A DNA stretch of 23,806 nucleotides from Prolixibacteraceae bacterium (GTDB lineage: Bacteria; Bacteroidota; Bacteroidia; Bacteroidales; Prolixibacteraceae). Location: contig DPCJ01000107.1 of NCBI GenBank assembly GCA_003516705.1, positions 10,808 to 34,613 on the forward strand, given 5' to 3'. The translations under genes were made by a program, and so were the position numbers. The notes below the pieces were generated by a model. It was not told the origin of the DNA. It worked only from the letters and a program-made list of their open reading frames with translations, and did no database searches. Below, piece by piece: positions 7,386-13,797 of this stretch (position 1 is the stretch's first letter; each line of letters opens with the position of its first letter).

Positions 7386-8759
7386 TTATTTCTTCACTTC
7401 AAGCACAATTACATTGTCAATCATAATTTTATTGTGTTCAGCTATTGGTAAAACAATTTCTCCTCTGTTTTTCCCTACATTGAATTTTACAGGTTCACCC
7501 GTATTAAACCATTTGGCTTGTTTCAGTTTATACGGAAAATTTAATAGATTTACCGCATTGCCTGCCTTTAAAGGATCTATAATATGCAGATAAACTTTAT
7601 CACCCTTTTCAACTGCCACACCCCAACCAGCAGGGTTCATAAAACTTTTACGGGTGCCATAAATCGTTTCTCCATGTATTTTCAACCATTCTCCCACCGC
7701 CAAAAGCCGTTCGCGATGTGCAGGCCGCACTTCTCCTTCGGGTGTCGGCCCGATATTCAGCAGAAAATTGGTGCCCAGTCCTGCTGATTTTACAAGCAGA
7801 TGTATGAGTTCTGTGGTTGAACGATCGACAGTGTCGCCGGTTACATAGCCCCAGCTTTTTCCAATAATATCGCTGGTTTCTAGCGGAATACTTTCTGCAA
7901 TTCCGGCATCGGCGGAAAAACCGCCGCCTGTATTTTCGCCCGGCAGGTCGCGTTCAAAAGTCTGAAAATCTTCTCCCGAAAAAACCGACAGATGATGGTT
8001 GTTTACAATCATACAACCCGGCTGTAAATCGTGTATTAGTTTATAAATCTCATCGTAATGCCACGGCCTCATTTGTTTTCCGTTTTTCCCATCCGGCAAT
8101 TTTGCAACCTGGTCCCAGTGCCCGTCGAACCAAATGCCATAAATTGGTCCGTAATTGGTGAGGATTTCGGTCAACTGGTTTTTCATAAACTGAATGTAAG
8201 AATTCCAGTCGCAATCGCCGTTAATTCCGTTTGCCTTTTTTACGGTTCCCTGGCAATAATCGGTCCGGTAAAAATCGGTAAGCGAATAGTAACAAAACAG
8301 CCTGATTCCCTGTTTTTGGCATTCTTCGGCCAGTTGTTTTAACACATCTTTTCCGTAGGGCGTGTTCATGATGCTCCAGTCGGAATATTTTGTATTGAAC
8401 ATGCTGAAACTGTCGTGGTGGCGCGTGGTAAATGTAATGTATTTCATCCCTGCGTCTTTGGCAAGTTTTACAACAGCGCCTGCATCAAATCTTTGTGGAT
8501 TGAAAGTGTGTATATTTTCTTTGTATTTGCCGATGTCCTGCCCGCTCAGCGCCCAACCGATTTCTTTCCCTAAAACACTGGAAACACCCCAGTGAATAAA
8601 CATCCCGAAATGCGCATTGCGGAACCACTCCCGATTTGCAATATTTTCAGCAGAAGGAACATAGCCGACCTGCCCTTTATCGAGATCGTTTCCTTGCGCT
8701 GCTAAAAAACCGGGATTGAACGTGCATAAAATGATGCATAAAAGCAATAAATTTTTCAT
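7386..8759 (-). CDS. Secreted alpha-L-fucosidase, GH29
   Basis: A 457-residue protein from ATG 8759, chosen because a signal peptide begins there (MKNLLLLCIILCTFNPGFLAAQ); the in-frame ATG at 8795 would add a polar prefix. The TIM barrel shows the GH29 landmarks HFGMFIHWG, then FTTRHHDSFSMFNTKYSDW (the paired His that contact fucose) and YGIWFDGHWD, whose Asp212 is the expected nucleophile. A later NFLLNIGPTPEGEV segment is also typical, and a small C-terminal beta domain follows (about 365-457). GH29 enzymes release terminal alpha-L-fucose by a retaining mechanism; the linkage preference and the acid/base residue cannot be assigned from this reading. It is expected in the periplasm. It lies 36 bases behind the putative porin gene, in the same direction, and is probably co-transcribed with it. 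Confidence 0.93.
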   Translation of the reverse strand: MKNLLLLCIILCTFNPGFLAAQGNDLDKGQVGYVPSAENIANREWFRNAHFGMFIHWGVSSVLGKEIGWALSGQDIGKYKENIHTFNPQRFDAGAVVKLAKDAGMKYITFTTRHHDSFSMFNTKYSDWSIMNTPYGKDVLKQLAEECQKQGIRLFCYYSLTDFYRTDYCQGTVKKANGINGDCDWNSYIQFMKNQLTEILTNYGPIYGIWFDGHWDQVAKLPDGKNGKQMRPWHYDEIYKLIHDLQPGCMIVNNHHLSVFSGEDFQTFERDLPGENTGGGFSADAGIAESIPLETSDIIGKSWGYVTGDTVDRSTTELIHLLVKSAGLGTNFLLNIGPTPEGEVRPAHRERLLAVGEWLKIHGETIYGTRKSFMNPAGWGVAVEKGDKVYLHIIDPLKAGNAVNLLNFPYKLKQAKWFNTGEPVKFNVGKNRGEIVLPIAEHNKIMIDNVIVLEVKK

Positions 8760-8795
8760 TTGAATATGGTAAAGTTTGTCAGCAGAAAAATACAA

Positions 8796-9506
8796 TTATT
8801 CCCTGTTTTTTATCCCTATCCCCACAACAAACCGGGTATCTTTTGTGTAAGGATTCGTGCAGAATTTCAGTTCGAAAGGTATTTCGAGTTTTTCAGTAAT
8901 TTGAAAAGCATGATTCATTGAAAACCCCAGATTGACAAAAGCAGAATTATCGGCATAATATCCGCTGAAAGGCGTGAAACCGGCAAAAGCGCTGAAATCT
9001 ATTCCAACTAATTGAAAATGGTATGCAGGTTCGATGTAGGTTGAAAACTGCTCTTTATCAGCCACTCTGTCTTTGTCGCCATACAAAAAAACACTGGCTA
9101 AAACGGTTAGCGGAAATCCGTCTTTTTCAAATTCGCCTGCCAGGTCAATGGTATGACGGAGATTATCACCTGAATACTGCCAGAAATTATTCGACTCGCC
9201 CCATACCGGATTGTAATAATCATACAAAACAAGATTCAACGCCGGTAAAACCTGGTAATTCAGAATGAGGTCAAGCTCTTCGTAACTGTTATCAAAAGTG
9301 GTGGCTCCCCAGATTGTAAAACCAATTTTGTTGTTTGAAAGCGAGATTTCAGGTTCGATGGCCGGAGCATCGCCCAGCCTGTCGCCACGCCAGAGATGAC
9401 GGGAATATACATCGGTGCGGAAATCGATTTTCCAGCCGGGTTTATCCTGTGCCGGCAAATTCAAAATCGAAATAAAAAAAATCAGTAGTAAAATAGTTTG
9501 TCTCAT
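8796..9506 (-). CDS. Putative outer-membrane porin, TIGR02001/TorF-like beta-barrel
   Basis: The product has 236 residues from ATG 9506, where a signal peptide begins (MRQTILLLIFFISILNLPAQ). The mature chain is a string of alternating aromatic and polar beta strands. Near its N-terminus DVYSRHLWRGDRLGDAPAIE resembles the opening of the TIGR02001 putative-porin family (strand, then R-G and a P-A-x-x-P-type turn). The chain ends FVVGIGIKNRE, which lacks the classic terminal Phe. Length suits a 10- or 12-stranded barrel. Substrate is unknown. As the first gene of a run with the fucosidase, it could admit sugar or another solute, but that is only suggested by position. A well-formed promoter lies upstream at 9530-9560. 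Confidence 0.7.
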   Translation of the reverse strand: MRQTILLLIFFISILNLPAQDKPGWKIDFRTDVYSRHLWRGDRLGDAPAIEPEISLSNNKIGFTIWGATTFDNSYEELDLILNYQVLPALNLVLYDYYNPVWGESNNFWQYSGDNLRHTIDLAGEFEKDGFPLTVLASVFLYGDKDRVADKEQFSTYIEPAYHFQLVGIDFSAFAGFTPFSGYYADNSAFVNLGFSMNHAFQITEKLEIPFELKFCTNPYTKDTRFVVGIGIKNRE

Positions 9507-9529
9507 TGTTAACCTGAATTTCGGAATGG

Positions 9530-9560
9530 CAAATTTACCTCTTCCAAATGCACTATTCAA
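9530..9560 (-). promoter_or_regulatory. Bacteroidota-type promoter for the porin-fucosidase run
   Basis: On the minus strand, TTG (9560-9558) is followed by 20 bases and TAAATTTG (9537-9530), a full match to the TTG-N(19-21)-TAnnTTTG consensus used by the primary sigma factor of Bacteroidota. The -7 element ends 23 bases before the porin ATG at 9506. Confidence 0.68.
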
Positions 9561-9615
9561 GCAGAATTATCAGGATTATGGTTAAAATTGTGCTGTTAAA
9601 AAACATACAAACGGA

Positions 9616-11022
9616 ATGTTAGTTTGGAAAAATGCAACGATAAAAATCCGCACTTCTGTTTTACTGAAAAACATTGATTTCGAAATCAGGAAAGGTGAAA
9701 TTGTTGGAATAACTGGTAAAAACGGTAGCGGCAAAACTGTTCTGGCTCGTGCACTTGCCGGTGAACTGCCAGTTTCAGGCGATTTTATCACTGACGGAAA
9801 TTTTCGTAAAAAACGGTTTGTTCCTTTTCATTCTTCACTTTCGCTTTCAAACGGACAGGCAGTTTACCGCCAGCAACGCTGGAACAAAATCGACACCGAA
9901 CTTTTGCCTGTGGTAAAAAATGAACTGGCAAAATGCGATAATCCTGAACTGGCCCTCGAACTGATAAAAAAGTTCGGGTTAGAAAAGCTGACTGAGAGTT
10001 TTGTCATTAACCTTTCGAACGGCGAACAGCGAAAACTTGAACTGATAAAAGCACTGGCCGGCGAACCCGATTTGCTTGTGCTGGATAATGCTTACACCGG
10101 GCTTGACAGTGCATCGCGAAACCTGCTCACACAAATGCTTGAAAAACTTATTGAAAGCGGGCACACCATTATAATGACAGGTCTTACTGCCGAAGATTTT
10201 CCACCGTCGGTGAATCGTTTTCTGGTTTTAGGCAATGGCAGGGTTGAGAAATTTTGCACCCGCGCAGAACTAAAATCGCCAACAAAAAAACAGTTTGTTT
10301 TCGAAGGTGAAATACCACGCTGGCAGAATTCTTTATTTAACGAACTGATTGCGATGCGGGATGTTTCGCTGCAATATGGAGAAAAGAAAATTCTGGACAA
10401 CATTAGCTGGCATGTAAATGCAGGTGAGCGCTGGTCGCTGACAGGGCCAAACGGTTCGGGAAAAACAAGTCTTTTAAACCTGATTTTTGGAGACAATCCT
10501 AAAGCTTACGGTTGCGACATCCGATTGTTTGGCAGACAGAAAGGAAGTGGCGAATCGATTTGGGATATCAAGGCGCGCATTGGTTTTGTTTCGCCCGAAA
10601 TGCACCAGTATCTTCCACAAAAACAGTCGGTTACCGAAGTAATTTGCACGGGTTTTCAGGATGCCGAAAACTCGTTTAAAAAACCTACCGGTTACCAGGT
10701 TGATGTTGCACGCCAGTGGCTGAAACTGACAGGCTACACCGAAATTGCAGGAAAACTGTTTGGCGAGCTTTCCACTTCGGCACAGCGGGTGGTACTTTTT
10801 CTGCGTACGCTGGTAAAAAATCCGCCGTTGCTCATTTTAGACGAACCTTTTCAGGGATTGGACGCCAGTCATGTACGGATGCTGAAAAACCTGCTGAACC
10901 TGATTGCAGAACAATCATCCTGTTCCATGATTTTTGTAACCCATATTCCCGAAGAACTTCCTGAATGCATTACAAAACACCTGAAACTGAAAGATGGGTT
11001 GGTGGTGACGAACAATCAGTAA
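9616..11022 (+). CDS. modF: ModF-like double ABC ATPase
   Basis: The 468-residue protein is two fused ATP-binding cassettes with no membrane segment. First half: Walker A GKNGSGKT (34-41), signature LSNGEQ (133-138), Walker B LLVLDN (Asp157, Asn158). Second half: Walker A GPNGSGKT (277-284), signature-like LSTSAQ (385-390), Walker B LLILDE (Asp409, Glu410), switch His443 in FVTHIPEE. The segment GSGESIWDIKARIGFVSPEM (about 313-332) closely resembles E. coli ModF (PhrA), as does the cassette order. The first site has Asn in place of the catalytic Glu and no clear switch His, so only one of the two composite sites is likely to hydrolyse ATP well. ModF accompanies molybdate regulation in E. coli, but its job is unsettled, and no modABC gene is in this window. 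It diverges from the porin and overlaps the cyclophilin gene's 3' end by seven bases. Confidence 0.85.
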   Translation: MLVWKNATIKIRTSVLLKNIDFEIRKGEIVGITGKNGSGKTVLARALAGELPVSGDFITDGNFRKKRFVPFHSSLSLSNGQAVYRQQRWNKIDTELLPVVKNELAKCDNPELALELIKKFGLEKLTESFVINLSNGEQRKLELIKALAGEPDLLVLDNAYTGLDSASRNLLTQMLEKLIESGHTIIMTGLTAEDFPPSVNRFLVLGNGRVEKFCTRAELKSPTKKQFVFEGEIPRWQNSLFNELIAMRDVSLQYGEKKILDNISWHVNAGERWSLTGPNGSGKTSLLNLIFGDNPKAYGCDIRLFGRQKGSGESIWDIKARIGFVSPEMHQYLPQKQSVTEVICTGFQDAENSFKKPTGYQVDVARQWLKLTGYTEIAGKLFGELSTSAQRVVLFLRTLVKNPPLLILDEPFQGLDASHVRMLKNLLNLIAEQSSCSMIFVTHIPEELPECITKHLKLKDGLVVTNNQ

Positions 11023-11885
11023 TTTTTTCGTTTCACAAGTTTTGCCGAAATAATTCTCACATTTTCCAGTGGCCGATCAAGGCTGTCGGTTTTTACGGCT
11101 GCAATTTTATCAACCACATCCATACCTTTTACCACTTCGCCAAAAACCGTGTAATTCTGGTCGAGATGCGCCGCTCCTCCAAGCGTTTTATACAACAGCC
11201 GGTGCTCTTCCGGAATCTTGTAAAGCATCCCCTTTTTTAGTTCCACATCAGCCAGTGCCCTTATTTTATTACTGATTAGCGCCAGACTGTCGGGATTTGT
11301 CTGCCGTTTTCGCAGTCCTTCGTACAACACAGCAATTTCTTTGTTTTCAAACTGATGAAAAACTTTGTTAAAAGCCAGCCAGCCGTTGATTCGCTTTTCA
11401 GCAATGTTCAGTGTGCTATCGGTGTAAACCCGCCCCTGCACAAAAGTAAACTGCGTGCTGCTCGACGCCCGTTCGGGATTATCGTCGCGGGCAGCATTCA
11501 ACGCGCCGCGTTTATGAAAAAGATTTGGATTGAATTCAGCAGGAATTGTGTAAGGCAAATCCGCCTCGCCCAACGGAATGCCGGGTTTTGCCAATTTGCT
11601 GTCGGGATCGCCGGTTTGAATAATGAATTGATTAATAACCCGGTGAAATAACAGACTGTCGTAAAAATGCTGATTTACAAGCTGGATGAAATTATTCCTG
11701 TGCAACGGGGTTTCGTCAGAAAGCCTGAAAACGATTTCACCCAATCGGGTTTCAAAAACCACATCTTTTTTCAAATCCTTTTTTCTGACGTTTTCAAAAA
11801 CAACAGGATTACAAGCTACAAGGCCAAAACCGGCGAATAGACAAACCGAAAAAACCCGCAAAAAGAAAAATTTCAGACCAGCCAT
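11016..11885 (-). CDS. Cyclophilin-type peptidyl-prolyl isomerase lipoprotein
   Basis: A 289-residue product with a lipoprotein signal (FAGFGLVACN, Cys at about residue 25). The cyclophilin core is visible as VVFETRLGEIVFRL, then LLFHRVINQFIIQTGDP (the active-site Arg and the following Phe/Gln), then SSSTQFTFVQG, and finally QNYTVFGEVVKGMDVVDKIA. Between the last two lies an insertion of about 80 residues (roughly 160-240), predicted helical and charged, that E. coli PpiA/PpiB lack; similar insertions occur in other Bacteroidota cyclophilins. It should catalyse proline isomerisation in the periplasm, anchored to a membrane. The start at 11885 precedes the signal directly. Its promoter probably overlaps that of the divergent tRNA gene: TATATTTC on the minus strand at 11913-11906. 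Confidence 0.92.
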   Translation of the reverse strand: MAGLKFFFLRVFSVCLFAGFGLVACNPVVFENVRKKDLKKDVVFETRLGEIVFRLSDETPLHRNNFIQLVNQHFYDSLLFHRVINQFIIQTGDPDSKLAKPGIPLGEADLPYTIPAEFNPNLFHKRGALNAARDDNPERASSSTQFTFVQGRVYTDSTLNIAEKRINGWLAFNKVFHQFENKEIAVLYEGLRKRQTNPDSLALISNKIRALADVELKKGMLYKIPEEHRLLYKTLGGAAHLDQNYTVFGEVVKGMDVVDKIAAVKTDSLDRPLENVRIISAKLVKRKNY

Positions 11886-11901
11886 AATTGTTAAAATTTA
11901 A

Positions 11902-11930
11902 TTGCGAAATATAGTAATTTGTTATATTTG
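11902..11930 (+). promoter_or_regulatory. Bacteroidota-type promoter for tRNA-Gly
   Basis: TTG at 11902-11904, an 18-base spacer, then TATATTTG at 11923-11930, a full TAnnTTTG match. The tRNA body begins 11 bases after the -7 element, leaving room for a short 5' leader. Confidence 0.75.
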
Positions 11931-11941
11931 CCGCTGCAATT

Positions 11942-12013
11942 GCGGGAGTAGCTCAGGGGTAGAGCATCAGCTTCCCAAGCTGAGGGTCGTGGGTTCGAAT
12001 CCCATTTCCCGCT
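11942..12013 (+). tRNA. tRNA-Gly (anticodon CCC)
   Basis: The 72 bases fold as a cloverleaf: acceptor GCGGGAG with TTCCCGC (last pair G-T), D arm GCTC/GAGC, anticodon stem TCAGC/GCTGA around the loop TTCCCAA, and T arm GTGGG/CCCAT (one G-T pair) with loop TTCGAAT. The loop gives anticodon CCC, reading GGG glycine codons. The discriminator base is T and the 3' CCA is not encoded. Confidence 0.96.
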
Positions 12014-12017
12014 CAGT

Positions 12018-12045
12018 AAGCCAGATAAAAGTCTGGCTTTTTTAT
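12018..12045 (+). terminator. Rho-independent terminator of the tRNA gene
   Basis: AAGCCAGA (12018-12025) pairs with TCTGGCTT (12032-12039) around a six-base loop and runs into a T tract (TTTTTTATT). It begins five bases after the tRNA, so the tRNA is a single-gene unit. Confidence 0.85.
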
Positions 12046-12107
12046 TACGGGAGTAAATAAGTCATTATTAAGAGTGATTTGGTTAGAACGGCATAATATT
12101 TGTCATA

Positions 12108-12278
12108 ATGAGAAATATGATATACGATAAGAAAATTGTCACTTTTAAATCTCCCGATTTAGAAAAATTACAAGCAGTGGTTATTGATTTAAGAACAAGA
12201 ATTTATATACCATTTGGAGCTGATACGGATAAAGCCAGGAAACGCTATTTCGAAAGGTTGGAGGAAAAAAAACCATAA
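12108..12278 (+). CDS. Small hypothetical protein (56 aa)
   Basis: An ATG at 12108 opens a 56-codon frame ending in TAA. The product is charged and soluble, with no signal peptide: a beta-like start (KIVTFKSPDL), a helix (EKLQAVVIDLRTRIYI), then PFGADTDKARKRYFERLEEKK, a second strongly charged helix. A second ATG three codons later (12117) is an alternative start. No Shine-Dalgarno is visible, which is normal here. The gene lies 63 bases beyond the tRNA terminator in an AT-rich patch. I do not recognise the family. The orderly helix pattern and clean stop make it more likely real than random, but only conservation would prove it. Confidence 0.5.
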   Translation: MRNMIYDKKIVTFKSPDLEKLQAVVIDLRTRIYIPFGADTDKARKRYFERLEEKKP

Positions 12279-12500
12279 TAGTGTTTCAAGATGTTTAAGA
12301 TTTGTTGAAAGATGGCTTCCTGAATTTATGATCTTTCAAAGAAGTTTTCGGTTTAAACATTTTAATCTAATAAATTATTACTTGAATTAATTTTTTGAAA
12401 TAATTCAGGTTCATTATTGTCAATTTTAAATAGTTGCATGTTATTTTTTTGTGTCTGATTCTGGCATGAAAAAATTTCGAAACTAAAAAACCAACCTCTT
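12279..12500. other. AT-rich non-coding stretch
   Basis: No convincing gene is seen. An imperfect hairpin is present: TGAATTA (12383-12389) and TAATTCA (12401-12407) with an 11-base spacer. It lacks a following T tract on the plus strand, so I do not call it a terminator. Confidence 0.4.
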
Positions 12501-12686
12501 TCAAGAGAAGTTTTTATTACTTATTTTCTTCAAATAGTATTCCGTACGCAGGTTTAAAATATGCACAGCTACCAACAAATTCTTCAGCCTCGGGAGTTCC
12601 CATTCAACTGTGCGGCCATGTATCAAATCGGTTATGAAATGCAAAACACAGGCTTTCAGGATAAACCTATCAACCTGTGTTTTCAT
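12501..12686 (-). CDS. Possible small protein (61 aa), uncertain
   Basis: A 61-codon frame from ATG 12686 ends at 12501, starting 25 bases after the stop of the membrane-anchored hypothetical gene on the same strand. The product (MKTQVDRFILKACVLHFITD, then a basic, Leu-rich second half) has no signal peptide and matches nothing I know. Codon choice is like the neighbours. It could be a real co-transcribed small protein, a relic of a longer gene, or chance. Confidence 0.28.
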   Translation of the reverse strand: MKTQVDRFILKACVLHFITDLIHGRTVEWELPRLKNLLVAVHILNLRTEYYLKKISNKNFS

Positions 12687-12711
12687 TTTTATTCTATTCC
12701 GGATGACTGAA

Positions 12712-13197
12712 TTATTTTCTCAGTTTTTGCGAAACGATTTCGTTCCACTTGTTAATCAAAATCAGCTCATCACTGAGTTGTACCCGGTCGTTTTCGTTAT
12801 AAAACTCAAGCAATATTTCGGGACTATCTTTTTTTACGGGAAGTAAACTAAGTACAAGTTTCCCCGAACCTGAATTTCCTTTTTCTTTTCCATTCAACGA
12901 TTTAACCATGTTTAACACGGCACATTTTTGTACTTCGTTCAGTTGAACCGATTGTGCAATTTCTTTCTCCTCCGATTTCTTAAAGAAGAAAAGAAAGTTC
13001 ACTTTTTCATCGGTCCCGATGATGAAATTGCTACAACTGTCGTGTTTTGCTATTTTACAATTTTGTTGTTGCGCCAATTCATTTAAACGGTCTAACAACT
13101 GGTTCTTTTTTTTCTTGCTGCTTCTGCCAACCAAAACAAATGGCAATACAAACAGGGCCAAAAGAAAAAGCCCCATAATTAATGATGACAAATCCAT
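12712..13197 (-). CDS. Conserved-looking membrane-anchored hypothetical protein
   Basis: The 161-residue product has one N-terminal membrane span (about residues 5-24, LIMGLFLLALFVLPFVLVG) followed by RSSKKKKN, so the rest should face the cytoplasm. The soluble part begins with a helix (QLLDRLNELAQQQNC) and continues with strands including NFLFFFKK and LVLSLLPVKK, ending in a helix (INKWNEIVSQKLRK). No catalytic motif is seen. The pattern 'single span, basic stop-transfer, small alpha/beta domain' is familiar among uncharacterised Bacteroidota proteins, but I cannot name a family. It sits alone, with the doubtful 61-residue frame behind it. Confidence 0.7.
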   Translation of the reverse strand: MDLSSLIMGLFLLALFVLPFVLVGRSSKKKKNQLLDRLNELAQQQNCKIAKHDSCSNFIIGTDEKVNFLFFFKKSEEKEIAQSVQLNEVQKCAVLNMVKSLNGKEKGNSGSGKLVLSLLPVKKDSPEILLEFYNENDRVQLSDELILINKWNEIVSQKLRK

Positions 13198-13298
13198 TTT
13201 TATGTGTTTTAAATTTTATAAATCATTAAATGCTTGCAGGTTAACAAGTATTCACATCCGATTTACCTAAAAGATACTGACGGATAATAAAAAATGGA

Positions 13299-13670
13299 TT
13301 ACCAGAAATAATTAAACGGGAAAATGAGTACTGAGATTTTTTTCTGTATCAGAAGCTGAACGGAGATTTTAAAATATTGCCTGATTTCTCTTTTAAAAAG
13401 TTGCGAAATTATCCTTGAATTGGGACCTGACTCACTAAATGGTTCTTTAAAATCCTTTATCTGAAGATGAACCTGGCTATTTATACGGTTTTCCTTCTGG
13501 TTCAGATAATTAAAAAGATTGACAGAAGCAGTGCTTATAAAAGCTGTTTCTTCTGATTTGGGTTTAACCTGTGAATTAACAAGAACAACCGAACTACTTA
13601 CCACCCCAATTGCAAAGCAATAAACAAGCGTAATGGTCAAAACAGCGATTATTTTAATACTTTTTTTCAC
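13299..13670 (-). CDS. Small secreted or membrane-anchored hypothetical protein
   Basis: A 123-residue product with a hydrophobic N-terminus (residues about 5-30, IIAVLTITLVYCFAIGVVSSSVVLV cut short here) acting as signal or anchor. The remainder is polar, with Lys/Gln-rich stretches, and the C-terminus is hydrophobic (KKISVLIFPFNYFW). No domain is recognised. A candidate -7 element (TACTTTTA on the minus strand, 13682-13675) lies almost on the start codon. The stop falls 101 bases before the start of the next minus-strand gene, so they may or may not share a transcript. Function unknown. Confidence 0.6.
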   Translation of the reverse strand: MKKSIKIIAVLTITLVYCFAIGVVSSSVVLVNSQVKPKSEETAFISTASVNLFNYLNQKENRINSQVHLQIKDFKEPFSESGPNSRIISQLFKREIRQYFKISVQLLIQKKISVLIFPFNYFW

Positions 13671-13797
13671 GCTGTAAAAGTAGCAGTATTTAATATACTT
13701 TTTTCAACCCATCAGATTTTGCAATAAACGAGATTATTAATAATCTAAAAGTCAGATTGGCTGTGTCAATCCTGAATTTTGAATAATAAACTGAATA

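Noticed and set aside
267..9506. Classical polysaccharide utilisation locus
   Set aside because: GH2 and GH29 are present, but there is no SusD-like gene, no SusC directly beside them and no hybrid two-component or ECF regulator.
11942..12060. tRNA-Gly as an integration site with a duplicated end
   Set aside because: Only CGGGAGTA (11943-11950) recurs at 12048-12055, and it matches the 5' part of the tRNA. No copy of the tRNA 3' end and no integrase gene were found.
12383..12407. AT-rich hairpin as a terminator of the 56-residue gene
   Set aside because: The stem is all A/T but one pair and no T tract follows, so it would be a poor terminator.
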